Shown here: in pieces, positions 47,516 through 57,266 of the stretch
Layout: each line of letters begins with the position of its first letter
Numbering within the stretch: position 1 is the stretch's first letter
DNA from: Polyangiaceae bacterium
Lineage (GTDB): Bacteria > Myxococcota_A > Polyangia > Polyangiales > Polyangiaceae
Length of the DNA stretch: 64,000 nucleotides
Direction: 5' to 3'
Assembly: GCA_020846005.1 (NCBI GenBank)
Contig: JADLEQ010000022.1
Coordinates: 1 to 64,000, forward strand
The notes under the pieces: model-generated
Database searches by the model: none
Told to the model about the DNA's origin: nothing
What the model saw: the letters and a program-made list of their open reading frames with translations, nothing else
Translations under genes and position numbers: made by a program

Positions 47516-47781
47516 CTGGGCGCGCCCGCGTCCGCGCGCGCGGCATCGAGATCCGCGCGCGCCATGCGCGCCTCCCGCGAGTTCGGGTACCGCGCCACGA
47601 GATACTCGAGCGTCGCGCGCCACGCCTCACGCTCACCCCGCGCGCGGAACTGCTGCGCCAGCTCGTAGAGCGCCTCCCCCGGCGTCTCCCACCGCCGCTC
47701 CTCGTGCGCCGGCTCGCTCGCGCACTGCATCGGCGCCTGCGAGGCGACCAGCGAGGCGAGAGCCAGGGCGGCGAGGCGCAT
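47512..47781 (-). CDS. Small exported TPR-like protein
   Basis: An 89-residue protein with a signal peptide (LAALALASLVASQA). The cysteine in APMQC is a poor lipobox because Gln precedes it. The remainder is one helical hairpin pair (EALYELAQQFRARGEREAW, LEYLVARYPNSREARMA), like a single tetratricopeptide unit of the YbgF/BamD type. Its function is unknown. It is translationally coupled to thiE by a 4-bp overlap, although no link with thiamine is evident. Confidence 0.75.
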   Translation of the reverse strand: MRLAALALASLVASQAPMQCASEPAHEERRWETPGEALYELAQQFRARGEREAWRATLEYLVARYPNSREARMARADLDAARADAGAPR

Positions 47782-47829
47782 CGGCGACCAGAGAAAGCAC
47801 GGAGGGCCGGCGGTGTCGAGGTGCGGGGG

Positions 47830-49053
47830 TCAGACCGCGCGCGCCGTCTCCTCCAGCTCTCGTGCGTTGGTCTCGGGCAGCCAGAGCAGGATGAAGCCGA
47901 GCGCCACGATCGGCAACGCCATCGTCGCGGACACGGCGCTCCCCCACCCGACCTGGCTCGCCGCCAGGCCGACGAGCGCCGGCGAGGCCACGTACCCCAG
48001 CACGCGCCCGAGCACGTTGTTGGCCCAGGCGTAGGCATCGGCGCGGAGGTGCGTGGGGACGAGCTCTGCGCTGAAGGCGTTCAGCGCCGGGAGCACCGCG
48101 CCGGCGCCGAAGATCCCGAAGATGAGCGCGACGGTGAGCGGCCACACCCCTTGGAGGTTGTACGCGCAGAAGAGCCCGGTCGTGCCCACGCCGAAGATGA
48201 CGATCGAGCCGCGCCGCCGCCCGATGGCGTCCAGGAGCTTGCCCGCCAGGAAGACGAGCGGCATCGAGGCCACCGCGGCGATCGCGATCGTGCGACCGAC
48301 CTCGCCATCGGAGAGCCCGCGCTCCGCGACGGCGAACTCCTTCCAGAACGTGACCGCGTTGTGCGTGCACGCATAGGTGAGCATCCAGATCAGCCCGAGC
48401 TGAAGCACGCGCTTGCGATACGGCGTGCGCCACACAGCGAAAAACGACCGCCCCGCGCTCCGATCGGGCTCGCGATCGAAGCGCTGGGTCTCGCGCAGGC
48501 CCCGCCTCGCGTACGCGAGGATGACCAACGGCACGATCCCGACGAAGTACACCGTCCGCCAGCCCCACTGCGCCCTCAGCAGGAAGGGGACGACGCCCGC
48601 GCACACGATCGAGCCGAGGCTCGCGAAGGCGTTGATCACTCCCATCACCATCCCACGCCGGCGCGCAGGGAACTCCTCGGCGGCGTACACCATGCTGATG
48701 GCCCACTCCGCGATCAGGAAGATGCGCGCCACGAGCTGGAGCCCGGCGAACGCCCAGACGTTCGGGGAGAAGCCTGTCAGGAACGTGAAGGCGGTGTAGC
48801 CGGCGATCGTGATGGTGAGGATGCGCTTCCGCCCCCACCGATCGGCCATGCGAACCAGCAGGAACGCGAGGACGGTGCCGAAGGAGACCGTGGTGACGAT
48901 CAGCCCGCCGGCGACCTCGTCGAGCCCCATCTCGCGCCGCAGGTTCGGGAGGATCTGGGCGAGCGCGAACATGTCGTACCCCTCGAAGAGGGACGCGACG
49001 CTGAGGAAGACGAACAGCCGACGCTGGTACGGGGTGAACGCGTCGCCGGCCAC
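47830..49053 (-). CDS. MFS transporter (sugar/metabolite:H+ symporter type)
   Basis: A 407-residue major facilitator with about twelve hydrophobic segments. The loop between helices 2 and 3 is VRMADRWGRKRILT, the family GxxxDRxGRR-like motif; the equivalent in the second half is LLDAIGRRRGSIV. ELVPTHLRADAYAWANNVL lies near helix 10. It resembles the sugar- and carboxylate-porter branches. It sits between thiG and the thiE unit, so it might import a thiamine precursor, but the sequence itself gives no substrate. Confidence 0.9.
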   Translation of the reverse strand: MAGDAFTPYQRRLFVFLSVASLFEGYDMFALAQILPNLRREMGLDEVAGGLIVTTVSFGTVLAFLLVRMADRWGRKRILTITIAGYTAFTFLTGFSPNVWAFAGLQLVARIFLIAEWAISMVYAAEEFPARRRGMVMGVINAFASLGSIVCAGVVPFLLRAQWGWRTVYFVGIVPLVILAYARRGLRETQRFDREPDRSAGRSFFAVWRTPYRKRVLQLGLIWMLTYACTHNAVTFWKEFAVAERGLSDGEVGRTIAIAAVASMPLVFLAGKLLDAIGRRRGSIVIFGVGTTGLFCAYNLQGVWPLTVALIFGIFGAGAVLPALNAFSAELVPTHLRADAYAWANNVLGRVLGYVASPALVGLAASQVGWGSAVSATMALPIVALGFILLWLPETNARELEETARAV

Positions 49054-49099
49054 GGGGGCGCCAGCCTACCAGCGATCGGGCCGCGACGGGGCCGCCAGC

Positions 49100-49876
49100 T
49101 CACTCCAGGAGGCCGAGCTCGGGGCTCGAGGCGTTCGCATAGAGGCGCCGCGGCATGCGGCCGGCGAGGAACGCCTTCCGCCCCGCCGACACCGCCTCGC
49201 GCATCGCCTCGGCCATCAGCAGCGGCTCCTTCGCCTGGGCGATCGCGGTGTTCATCAGCACGCCGTGGCAGCCGAGCTCCATGGCGACCGCCGCATCGCT
49301 CGCCGTGCCGACTCCTGCGTCGACGATGACCGGCACCTTCGCGTGCTCGAGGATGATGCGGAGGTTGTACGGGTTCCGGATCCCGAGACCCGAGCCGATG
49401 GGTGCGGCGAGCGGCATCACGGCGCTGGCGCCGGCCTCCTCGAGCTTCCGGCAGACGATCGGATCGTCGATGCAGTACGGCAGCACCGTGAAGCCCTCCT
49501 TCACGAGGACATGCGTGGCCGCTAGCGTCTGCTCGTTGTCCGGGTAGAGCGTGCGCGGATCCCCGATCACCTCCAGCTTCACCAGCTCGCCGAGCCCGAG
49601 CTCTCGCGCGAGGCGCAGGGTCCGGACGGCGTCGTCCGCGGTGTAGCAGCCGGCGGTGTTCGGCAGGATCTGCCATCGCCCGCTCGTCACGAGCTCCATC
49701 AGCGAGCCGGCGCCGCGCTCGTTCAGGTCGACCCTGCGGAGGGCGACGGTGATCACCTCGGCGCCAGAGGCCTCGAGCGCCTGGCGCGTTTCGGCCACGT
49801 CTCGGTACTTCCCCGTCCCCACGAACAGGCGGGAGCGGAAGGTGTGGGGCCCGAGCCGGAGGACGTCTTCGCTCAT
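49100..49876 (-). CDS. thiG: Thiazole synthase
   Basis: A 258-residue ThiG that builds the thiazole ring of thiamine from deoxyxylulose phosphate, ThiS-thiocarboxylate and dehydroglycine. Signatures include [53 protein letters not shown] (catalytic Lys), [39 protein letters not shown] and [14 protein letters not shown]. No ThiS gene is found up- or downstream. No TPP riboswitch-like element was recognised in the 99-bp upstream gap. Confidence 0.96.
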   Translation of the reverse strand: MSEDVLRLGPHTFRSRLFVGTGKYRDVAETRQALEASGAEVITVALRRVDLNERGAGSLMELVTSGRWQILPNTAGCYTADDAVRTLRLARELGLGELVKLEVIGDPRTLYPDNEQTLAATHVLVKEGFTVLPYCIDDPIVCRKLEEAGASAVMPLAAPIGSGLGIRNPYNLRIILEHAKVPVIVDAGVGTASDAAVAMELGCHGVLMNTAIAQAKEPLLMAEAMREAVSAGRKAFLAGRMPRRLYANASSPELGLLE

Positions 49877-49975
49877 GCGCGCGGGAGGTAGCGCCGGCGC
49901 CCGGGGCCTGCAACGGGCCAGGCACGCGCGCTGCGGCCCTCGCCCCAGCCGCCGGATGCCGCCGCGGGCGATCCG

Positions 49976-52510
49976 CTACTGCGCCTGCGACGCCGCCGGC
50001 GGAGCCGAACCGTCGCCGACCGCCGAGGCCCCCCGAGCGATGCCCGCTCTCGCGCGCGCCATGGCCTCTTTGGCACGTCCGGGCTGGTTCGCAGCCGCCG
50101 CGGAGTCGGCCAGCCCTGTCCAGCGCGCCGGCGTCGGAGCGGCCTCCACGGCGCGCCCCCAGTACTCGAGCGCGGCAAGGTGTTCGCCACGTTGGGTCAG
50201 CTCACGCGCGATCCACTCCCTGACTCGCGCGCACTGCTCCGGTGCGGCGCACTCGGTGGCCTCGAGCGCGCGCAGCGTCCGGTCCAGATCGGTCGACCAG
50301 CGCTCCGCGGCGTCGAGAGTCACGCGCGCTTTCAGACAGCGCGCCGGGCGCGACCGGCGCGGGCAATCGCCCTCGAGCAGCCGCTTGGCCTCGTCGATGA
50401 GCCCGCGGCCGACCAGGACCCGGGCTCGAAAGACGAGCGGCTCGGCGTCGTTCGGCCGGGCAGCGTCGTAGGCCTTGGCCGCAGCCTCGGCGCGCGTCAG
50501 GCACCGATCGCGCTCGCCCTCGCCGCAAGGAGCCCTCAAGGCCTCCACGGCGTCCAACAGCGCGCCGGCGGCGTCACGTTGTGCCTCGATCATCGCCGGC
50601 CCACGCGCCGCCGCCTCCTCCAGCAAGGTGAGCTGGTCCGCCTCGAACCGCGGGTCCTTCGCCGCGCGCAGCAACATCCGCGCACCGGCGTTCGACATGG
50701 GGGCCGCGCGGAGGAGGTCCGCGCCGTCTCGCGCCCAGCGGAGCGCCCGCGCCGCGGCGGCGTCGGCGAGCTTCTCGTCCCGCTCGACCGCGAGGCGGAG
50801 CGAGAGGAGGGCCTGGGAGCGGTTGCCTCGGCGAGCCGCCACCGTCGCGACGAGGAGGTGCGGCTCGCCGCTCGCCGGGTCTCGCTCGAGCGCGTGACCC
50901 ACGTAGCGCATCGCCGCTGGATCGCGCAGGCCGAGCAGCACACGCGCGGCGATGATCGGCGCGTACGGATCGGCGGGGCGGCGCAAGATCGCCGCGCGCA
51001 CCTCCTCGAGGAACCGGCGGCGCTCATCCTCCGGGGCGCGGCGGACCGCGCGGAGCTCGGCCGCGAGGCCCTCGCGCTGCTGGCGAGCGCTCGTCCGCCC
51101 TTGCGTGGCCGCGAGGAGCGCGACCCCAGCGCCGAGGGCAGCGCCGCCGAGCGCCACGGCGTGCGCCCGCCCGACGCTGCGACTCTCGGCGACCAGCGCG
51201 CCGATCACTGCGAAGGCGGCGAGCGCGACGCCCATGAGCTCGAGCCCCATGTCGACCGCGTTATGGAGCACCAGCACGGCGACCGCGATGCGCGCCACCG
51301 TCCGGGCGGCCGAGTCGCCCCGCCGCGGCCGGAGCCAGTACGCGAGGAGCCCGAACGCGACGATCGCCGCGGGGACGCCCCAGTCCACCATCCACTGCAG
51401 CGCGACGTTCTCGACATACTGGTCGACGAGTGAGCCTCCGGTCGTCCGATACGCTGGGAACGCGGTCTCGAACGCCCCGCGGCCGAGACCCGCGACCGGA
51501 TACTCGGCGATCACCCCGAGGACGACGCGCGCGGTGTCCACCTTGCTCAGGTCCGCGTCGGCGAGCGCGCCCGCCTGGTACTTGCCGGACAGCGCCCACG
51601 CGCCGAGCCCGGCGAGACCCAGCGCCGCAGCGAGCGGCGCGGCGCGCGTGAGCGCGAGCGTCGCCCCCGCGCGAGCGCGGCGCAGGAAGCCGACACCCGC
51701 GACGCCCAGGAGCAGGACCCCGGCCGCGAGCGCGACGTACGCGCCGCGCGACGCGGCGAGGAGCGCCAGGATCAGCAGGAGCGCCGCGGCGACCAGCGCC
51801 AGCGGCCGCAGCCGCGCCTGGCGACGCGAGAGCGCCAGCGCGAGCGCGCAGAACGCCCCGAGCTGCAGGTAGCCGGCGCGGTTGTTCGGGTTCAGCAACG
51901 GGCTCGTCGACCAGGGTCCGACGGCGAGCACGGGATCGTAGATGCCGTACAGGAGATCGAGCCCGAGCAGCCCGTGGGCGAGCGTGACGACGACGAGCAG
52001 CACGCCGGAGCCGACGACGACGCTGAGCACCGAGGCGAGCCCCCGCACCCGGCTCGCCTCGGCGGCGAGCACGATGACACCCGCGTACGCGGCGTGCTTC
52101 GTCGCCTCGACCCAGCTCGCGCCCGGATCCAGCGAGAGCGCCATGGCGCCGCTCGGCGCGCCGACGAGCTCGCGGGCGCTCCGCCACACCGCCGCCCCCG
52201 CGGGCGAGACGAGCGCGGTCACCGCCTCCGGCAGCGGCACCGCCTGGAGCGCCGTCCACGCGGCCAGACCGAAGAGGAGCGCCGCCGCCCACGGCACACG
52301 CGCGCCCCGTCCGAGGACGAGCCAGGCGGCTCCCCCCACCGAGAGCAGCGCCAGCGGGACGATCACCTCGACGTGCTGCGCGCCGAGCGCCAGCAGCGAC
52401 ACCGGCAGCAGGCACGCGAGCAGCCACAGCGCCGGCTCCCACCGGCCGGCGGACGGCTCGTCCTCCGGCGCGCGGCGCGCCGCCCTCACCCGGCGCCGGC
52501 GCTCGGCCAT
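49976..52510 (-). CDS. O-antigen ligase/polymerase-like protein with TPR domain
   Basis: An 844-residue protein. The first 480 residues contain about twelve hydrophobic segments, with a large periplasmic loop before YPVAGLGRGAFETAFPAYR, resembling the Wzy_C/O-antigen ligase (WaaL-like) fold. LLNPNNRAGYLQLGAF and AASRGAYVALA match motifs around the active loop. The C-terminal 350 residues are helical TPR-like repeats (RPADPYAPIIAARVLLGLRD, GNRSQALLSLRLAVERDEK), as in many myxobacterial Wzy proteins. Likely role: polymerising or ligating surface polysaccharide. It overlaps the GT2 gene by 25 bp. Confidence 0.87.
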   Translation of the reverse strand: MAERRRRVRAARRAPEDEPSAGRWEPALWLLACLLPVSLLALGAQHVEVIVPLALLSVGGAAWLVLGRGARVPWAAALLFGLAAWTALQAVPLPEAVTALVSPAGAAVWRSARELVGAPSGAMALSLDPGASWVEATKHAAYAGVIVLAAEASRVRGLASVLSVVVGSGVLLVVVTLAHGLLGLDLLYGIYDPVLAVGPWSTSPLLNPNNRAGYLQLGAFCALALALSRRQARLRPLALVAAALLLILALLAASRGAYVALAAGVLLLGVAGVGFLRRARAGATLALTRAAPLAAALGLAGLGAWALSGKYQAGALADADLSKVDTARVVLGVIAEYPVAGLGRGAFETAFPAYRTTGGSLVDQYVENVALQWMVDWGVPAAIVAFGLLAYWLRPRRGDSAARTVARIAVAVLVLHNAVDMGLELMGVALAAFAVIGALVAESRSVGRAHAVALGGAALGAGVALLAATQGRTSARQQREGLAAELRAVRRAPEDERRRFLEEVRAAILRRPADPYAPIIAARVLLGLRDPAAMRYVGHALERDPASGEPHLLVATVAARRGNRSQALLSLRLAVERDEKLADAAAARALRWARDGADLLRAAPMSNAGARMLLRAAKDPRFEADQLTLLEEAAARGPAMIEAQRDAAGALLDAVEALRAPCGEGERDRCLTRAEAAAKAYDAARPNDAEPLVFRARVLVGRGLIDEAKRLLEGDCPRRSRPARCLKARVTLDAAERWSTDLDRTLRALEATECAAPEQCARVREWIARELTQRGEHLAALEYWGRAVEAAPTPARWTGLADSAAAANQPGRAKEAMARARAGIARGASAVGDGSAPPAASQAQ

Positions 52511-53370
52511 CCCTCCCTCGCGATGAAGTCGGCGAGCCGCTCCCGCTCGGCGCGGTGACGGCTCACCTCACGCGGCCGCGCCGCGCGGAGGTTGCGGCGG
52601 CGGCTCGCCGCGAGGAGACGTCGCGAGGTCCGCTCGGGCAGCGCGCCGAGCAGCGCCCAGCGGGCTAGCGCGCTGCTCGCGCCGACGCGCGCGCGGAGCC
52701 CCCCCGCGTCGCCACGGCGCACCAGCACGCGCGCGACCTCGCGCTGCGTCGCGCGGTGCCGCGCCACGTCGGGCTCGCCCACCCGATACGCGTAGGCCGC
52801 GCCCGGCAGCGTGAGCCACCTCCGATCCTCGACGAGACGCAGCAGGAAGTCGAGGTCCTCCGCGTGGCGAAGCTCCGGAGAGAACCCCGCGCGCACGGCC
52901 TCACCGCGACGGACGACGCACGACGCGAACGGCCACGGCGGCCAGCGCCCGTCGCTCGGGTCGAGCACCCCGAGCACGCGCGCGCCCCGCTCCACGATCG
53001 CCGGCGCGAACACCGCGATCGCCTCGGGCGTCCGCTCGAGCGCCGCGGCGGAGCGCTCCAGCCGGTCGGCGTACATCCAGTCGTCCGAGTCGAGGAAGGC
53101 CACGAGCTCCCCGCGGCAGCGCTCGAGCCCGGCCGCGCGCGCGGCACCGCGCCCGCCATGGCGCTCCAGCGCGTGGACGCGCACGCCGCCGGGGAGCAGC
53201 CGCGCCGCCAGGCCCGCCGTGCCGTCCGACGACGCGTCGTCCACGAGCACGCACTCCCAGTCCCGGAGCGACTGGATCGCGACGGACGCCAGCGCACGTG
53301 GCAGCGTCGACGCGGCGTCGCGCGCGATCATCAGCACCGACACCCGGGGACCCGACACTCGGGCGCTCAC
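52486..53370 (-). CDS. GT2-family glycosyltransferase
   Basis: A 294-residue GT-A fold glycosyltransferase starting at GTG 53370. Motifs are VSVLMIARDAASTLPRALAS, CVLVDDASSDGTAGLA, ELVAFLDSDDWMYADRLE (the DxD-like metal site) and AEDLDFLLRLVEDRRW. No membrane segment is present. It overlaps the O-antigen-ligase-like gene, suggesting both act on the same glycan. It is divergent from the nucleotidyltransferase gene, with only 40 bp between starts. Confidence 0.92.
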   Translation of the reverse strand: MSARVSGPRVSVLMIARDAASTLPRALASVAIQSLRDWECVLVDDASSDGTAGLAARLLPGGVRVHALERHGGRGAARAAGLERCRGELVAFLDSDDWMYADRLERSAAALERTPEAIAVFAPAIVERGARVLGVLDPSDGRWPPWPFASCVVRRGEAVRAGFSPELRHAEDLDFLLRLVEDRRWLTLPGAAYAYRVGEPDVARHRATQREVARVLVRRGDAGGLRARVGASSALARWALLGALPERTSRRLLAASRRRNLRAARPREVSRHRAERERLADFIAREGWPSAGAG

Positions 53371-53410
53371 GTTACCACGCGCCCCTGCCCGCCGTGATAC
53401 GACCCCGGGC

Positions 53411-54307
53411 GTGGTGTCCGAACCCGCCGCGGCGAGCGCCGCGCACAATCTGCGGCTGCTCGCGGAGCTGGGGCTCGTGCTGGACACCCTCGCCACGGCG
53501 CGCGTCCCCGCGATCGTGCTGAAGGGGCTGCCGGATCTCGCGCGCTTCGGCGGCTCGCTCGCCGAGCGGCGGCTGCTCGACAACGACGTGCTGGTGCGCC
53601 GGGCCGACGCCGACGCCGCGACGCGCGCGCTCGAGTCGCTGGGGTACGTCGCGCTCCGCCTCGACGCTCGGCCGACGCACGAGCGCGCCCTCGCGCGCCC
53701 GGACACCGCGGGCGGCCGGCTCGTCTGCGAGCTCCACGAGGAGCCCTTCCCCCCGGAGCCGTTCGACCGCGCGGGCGAGGGTCCGTGGGTGCGCGCGGCC
53801 CGCGTCGAGGCGCACGGTCGGAGCTTCCCGGTGCTCGACCCCGAGTGGACGGTCCTCACGCTCGCGGCACACGCGTGGACGCACGACTTCTCGGAGGCGC
53901 GGACCATCACGGCGCTCGGGCGGGCGTGGCGCGCGCTCGGGCCGCAGCTCGACGCCGGGCGCGTCGCGACCCTGGCGCGCCACCACGGCCTGGCGCGCGT
54001 GCTGGCGCACGGGCTCGCCGCGGCGGGCGTCGCGCCGCCGGCAGAGCTCGCCGCTCGCCCGAGCGGGTGGCCCTGGCTCGCCCCGCGGCGCTTGGGCAGC
54101 GACGCGACCACGGCGCGCGAGCGCTACCTCCGCTGGCTCGGCTCGCTCACGCTCCTCGGCCCGCGCCGCGCGGGGCGGGCGGTGCGTCAGCGCGCCCTGG
54201 CGGGCGACGTCGGCCCGGCGGCGGTCGCCGCCCGGACGGCCGCCGTGCTCCGCCGCCTCGCGCGAGGGAGCGGGGTGGAGCCGCCCGGCGCGGCGCGCCG
54301 CCCGTGA
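53411..54307 (+). CDS. Nucleotidyltransferase (NTP_transf_5 type)
   Basis: A 298-residue protein starting at GTG 53411 or the next codon. AIVLKGLPDLARF, followed by LAERRLLDNDVLVRRAD, fits the NTP_transf_5 family pattern (LKG...R..xDxDLLV), in which the two acidic residues hold the metal. Members occur in RiPP clusters (for example paeninodin-type lasso peptides), next to HprK-related kinases and in exopolysaccharide loci. The reaction is not established. Here it lies about 3 kb from the B2-precursor-radical SAM operon, with the sugar dehydrogenase and ABC transporter between. Confidence 0.8.
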   Translation: MVSEPAAASAAHNLRLLAELGLVLDTLATARVPAIVLKGLPDLARFGGSLAERRLLDNDVLVRRADADAATRALESLGYVALRLDARPTHERALARPDTAGGRLVCELHEEPFPPEPFDRAGEGPWVRAARVEAHGRSFPVLDPEWTVLTLAAHAWTHDFSEARTITALGRAWRALGPQLDAGRVATLARHHGLARVLAHGLAAAGVAPPAELAARPSGWPWLAPRRLGSDATTARERYLRWLGSLTLLGPRRAGRAVRQRALAGDVGPAAVAARTAAVLRRLARGSGVEPPGAARRP

Positions 54308-54357
54308 GCCGGCGTGGCGGCGAGGCGGGCGTGGCGCACGACTGCGAGCCGGCGCGC

Positions 54358-55656
54358 TCACAGCGTGTGCACGTGCGCGCCACGCCCCGCGACGCCGCGG
54401 AGCGCGTCGCGCGTGTCGAGCACGAGCGGCGCCTCGCGCACGAGCCGCTCCCGATCGAGCGCGGTGTGGTCCGTGATGACGATGACGAGATCCCACGGCG
54501 CGAACGACGCCTCGGGGCGCTCGCTCGTCATGCGCACGCCATGCTCGTCGACCTCTGGGACGTGCGGGTCCACGTAGCTCACGGCCGCCCCGCGCTGCTC
54601 GAGGAGCTGGAGGACGTCGAACGCGGGCGATTCGCGCACGTCCGTCACGTCGCGCTTGTACGCGATCCCATAGACGAGGATCCGCGAGCCCTTGACCGGC
54701 TTGCCGGCGTCGTTCAGCGCGGCCGCGGCGCGATCGACCACGTACGCCGGCATGCCGGAGTTGATGGCGTCGGCGAGCTCGATGAACCGCGCTTGCGACT
54801 TCAGCCCGCGCAGCCGCCACGAGAGGTAGAGCGGGTCGATCGGGATGCAGTGGCCGCCGAGCCCGGGCCCGGGATAGAACGGCATGAACCCAAACGGCTT
54901 GGTCGCCGCGGCCCGGATCACCTCGAAGGGATCCACGCCGATCCTGCGGCAGATCTGCGCGACCTCGTTCACGAGGCCGATGTTGACGGCGCGGAACGTG
55001 TTCTCCAGCAGCTTCACCATCTCGGCGGCGTCCGTGGACGACACCGGCACCACGGTCTCGACGATGGGCCCGTAGAGCGCCGCCGCGTGCTCCAGGCACG
55101 CCGGCGTGGCGCCCCCGATCACCTTGGGCGTGTTTCGGATCCCGAAGCGTGCGTTCCCGGGATCGACACGCTCGGGCGAGAACGCGACGAACACGTCGCG
55201 GCCCAGCACGAGCCCGCCCTCGGTGAGCTTCGGCACCATGACCTCGTGGGTCGTGCCCGGGTACGTGGTGCTCTCGAGCACGACGACCATGCCCGGGTGC
55301 AGGTGCCGCACGATCATCCCCACGGCGTCAACGATGAACCGCATGTCCGGGTCGCGGGTCTTGTTGAGCGGCGTCGGGACGCAGACGATGACGGCGTCCG
55401 CTGTGGCGAGCACCGCGGGATCGGTCGACGCCCGGAGCGTGCCCTTCGCGACCGCGGGGGCGAGGGCGCTCGACGGAACGTCTTCGATGTAGGAGCGCCC
55501 CTCCGCGAGCGCGTCCACCTTGCGACGATCGGGATCGAAGCCGGTCACCCGGAACCCCGCCTTCGCCAGCTCGGCGACCAGAGGGAGACCGACGTACCCG
55601 ATGCCCATCACGACGACGTGGGCGGACCTCTGCTGCAGACGTTCGAGTAGGCTCAC
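54358..55656 (-). CDS. Nucleotide-sugar dehydrogenase (WbpA/UDP-sugar type)
   Basis: A 432-residue NAD-dependent dehydrogenase that oxidises the 6-OH of a UDP- or GDP-sugar to the uronic acid. Rossmann motif VVVMGIGYVGLPLVAELAKA opens the protein. VCVPTPLNKTRDPDM, LESTTYPGTT, FSPERVDPGN, EMVKLLENTFRAVNI and GPGLGGHCIPIDPLYLSWR with catalytic Cys270 follow, and then YGIAYKRDVTDVRESPAFDV. The features fit the WbpA/UDP-HexNAc dehydrogenase branch. GTG 55656 is preceded by AAGGAAGG and overlaps the ABC-transporter stop by 4 bp (GTGA), so the two are coupled. Confidence 0.94.
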   Translation of the reverse strand: MSLLERLQQRSAHVVVMGIGYVGLPLVAELAKAGFRVTGFDPDRRKVDALAEGRSYIEDVPSSALAPAVAKGTLRASTDPAVLATADAVIVCVPTPLNKTRDPDMRFIVDAVGMIVRHLHPGMVVVLESTTYPGTTHEVMVPKLTEGGLVLGRDVFVAFSPERVDPGNARFGIRNTPKVIGGATPACLEHAAALYGPIVETVVPVSSTDAAEMVKLLENTFRAVNIGLVNEVAQICRRIGVDPFEVIRAAATKPFGFMPFYPGPGLGGHCIPIDPLYLSWRLRGLKSQARFIELADAINSGMPAYVVDRAAAALNDAGKPVKGSRILVYGIAYKRDVTDVRESPAFDVLQLLEQRGAAVSYVDPHVPEVDEHGVRMTSERPEASFAPWDLVIVITDHTALDRERLVREAPLVLDTRDALRGVAGRGAHVHTL

Positions 55657-57236
55657 GATGACCTTCCTTGCGGTGCTGGGTGGGCTGGCTCGCCCGGCGG
55701 GCCGGCGAGCGCAAGGGTGACGACGCGCACGCCGGCGCCCCGGAACCGATCCGAGTGGGTCGCGACGGCGACTCGCCGCTCGGCGGCGACCTCCACGAGC
55801 AGCGCCACGACCCGACCGGTGGTCTCGGCGTCCAGCGCGGCCTCGGGCTCGTCCAGGACCAGGAACGGGCGCGCCTCCGCGACCAGCGCCGCCAGCAGCG
55901 CCCGCCGGAGCTGCCCGGTCGAGAACGCCTCGACCGGGCGGCCCGGCGCCGCCTCCGCTTCGTCCGGCGCGGCGCCGAGGCGGACCAAGGCGCGACGCAT
56001 CGCGGCCGGATCCGGCTGGATGGCCAGCGCGGCGAGCGCCTCGCCGAGCGAAGCGCGCCGCGGGAGGGATACCTGCTGGGGGAGGTAGGAAACGCCCGCC
56101 CTCCACGCGACGAGATCGAGCTCGCCGAGCGAGCGTCCCCCGACGCTGAGCTCACCGGTGGACGGCGCGACCGCGCCGAGCAGGGCCCTCAGCAGCGTGG
56201 ACTTCCCGGCGCCCGTCGGGCCCCGCACGACCAGCAGCTCCGCCGGCTCCCAGCGCAAGTCGACGGGCGGGAGCGCCTCGACGGCCCCGAGCCGGACGGC
56301 GAGCTGGCGCGCCTCGATCGGCGCGGCGGCCGGCGGGACCGGAGCCCCGCCGCCGCGAGGCAGCCGCGCTCGGTCGACGGCCTCCGCGTGGGCGACGATC
56401 GCGTCGACGCCACGCCTCACCTCGATCGCCCCGCGCGCGGCGTCCGCCGACGCGAGCGCACCGCCCGCGAGGAGCAGCGCGGACGCTGCGTCGTCGAGCG
56501 CGCGCGACAGCACCACCACCCCGACCACCGCCAGCGCGAGCGGCGCGCGCGCCGCAAGCGACGGGAGCGAGTCCGTCCGCGCCGCCACCTCCAGCCAGCG
56601 GCGCGACCGCGCCTGGAGCTCGGCGAGCGCGCCCGCTCCCCGCCCCGACGTCCCGATCAGCTCGGCGGCGGCGGCGAGCGTCGCCGCGCGCCCGGTGAAG
56701 CGCCGGACGGCCTGCTCGGCGTCACGCTCCACGGGCCGTTGGCCTGCCGCCAGCGAGAGCGCGATGACCCCGGCCAGCGCGAGCGCCCCCGCGGCGAGGA
56801 GCGTGGCGCGCCCCGAGCCGACCGCGGCGGCCACCGCCAGGAGCGCGCCCGCCGCGGCGGCACCGCCCGCGCAACCGGTGAGCCCCTCGGACACCGCGAC
56901 CTGCGTCCTACGCGCGTCGTCGAGCTCGCGCTCTACCGCGGCGGGCGGAAGCCCGGCCTCGACCGCGGCCCGGGTCGCCGCGAGGATCAGCTCGGCATAG
57001 AGCACGCGGGCGAGGCGAGCGCGCCCGCGCCCCCCCAACACGGCCACGGTGGCGAGCCCGGCCGCCGCCCCGAGCGCGAGCGCCGGATCGGCCTGGACGG
57101 CGCCGATCCCAGCCGCGACCAACAGCCCCCGCTCGAGCGCGCGGGCACCGCTCGCGAGCGTGAGCGCGCCCGCGCGCGGCGCGGCGACGCGCCGGAGTGC
57201 GGCGGCGGGCGTCATGGCTCGGGTTGCGGTGCCCAT
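55653..57236 (-). CDS. Fused ABC transporter (CydC/D-like layout)
   Basis: A 527-residue half transporter with a membrane domain (residues about 30-300, several hydrophobic segments such as LLAAGALALAGVIALSLAA) fused to an ATPase. ATPase motifs are VVRGPTGAGKSTLLRALLG (Walker A), VSYLPQQVSLP (Q-loop), FSTGQLRRALLAALV (a degenerate LSGGQ, reading FSTGQ), FLVLDEPEAALDAETTG (Walker B) and ATHSDR (H-loop). It looks like a type IV/CydCD-like exporter that would act as a homodimer. It lies divergently 30 bp from the B2 gene and may export the RiPP product or a glycan precursor. Confidence 0.88.
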   Translation of the reverse strand: MGTATRAMTPAAALRRVAAPRAGALTLASGARALERGLLVAAGIGAVQADPALALGAAAGLATVAVLGGRGRARLARVLYAELILAATRAAVEAGLPPAAVERELDDARRTQVAVSEGLTGCAGGAAAAGALLAVAAAVGSGRATLLAAGALALAGVIALSLAAGQRPVERDAEQAVRRFTGRAATLAAAAELIGTSGRGAGALAELQARSRRWLEVAARTDSLPSLAARAPLALAVVGVVVLSRALDDAASALLLAGGALASADAARGAIEVRRGVDAIVAHAEAVDRARLPRGGGAPVPPAAAPIEARQLAVRLGAVEALPPVDLRWEPAELLVVRGPTGAGKSTLLRALLGAVAPSTGELSVGGRSLGELDLVAWRAGVSYLPQQVSLPRRASLGEALAALAIQPDPAAMRRALVRLGAAPDEAEAAPGRPVEAFSTGQLRRALLAALVAEARPFLVLDEPEAALDAETTGRVVALLVEVAAERRVAVATHSDRFRGAGVRVVTLALAGPPGEPAHPAPQGRSS

Positions 57237-57266
57237 GGTTGCCGGTACCCTCGGGCGGGTTCAACC

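Noticed and set aside
49877-49975. TPP riboswitch upstream of thiG
   Set aside because: No CUGAGA-like or other conserved TPP-aptamer segment was found on the minus strand in the short upstream gap.
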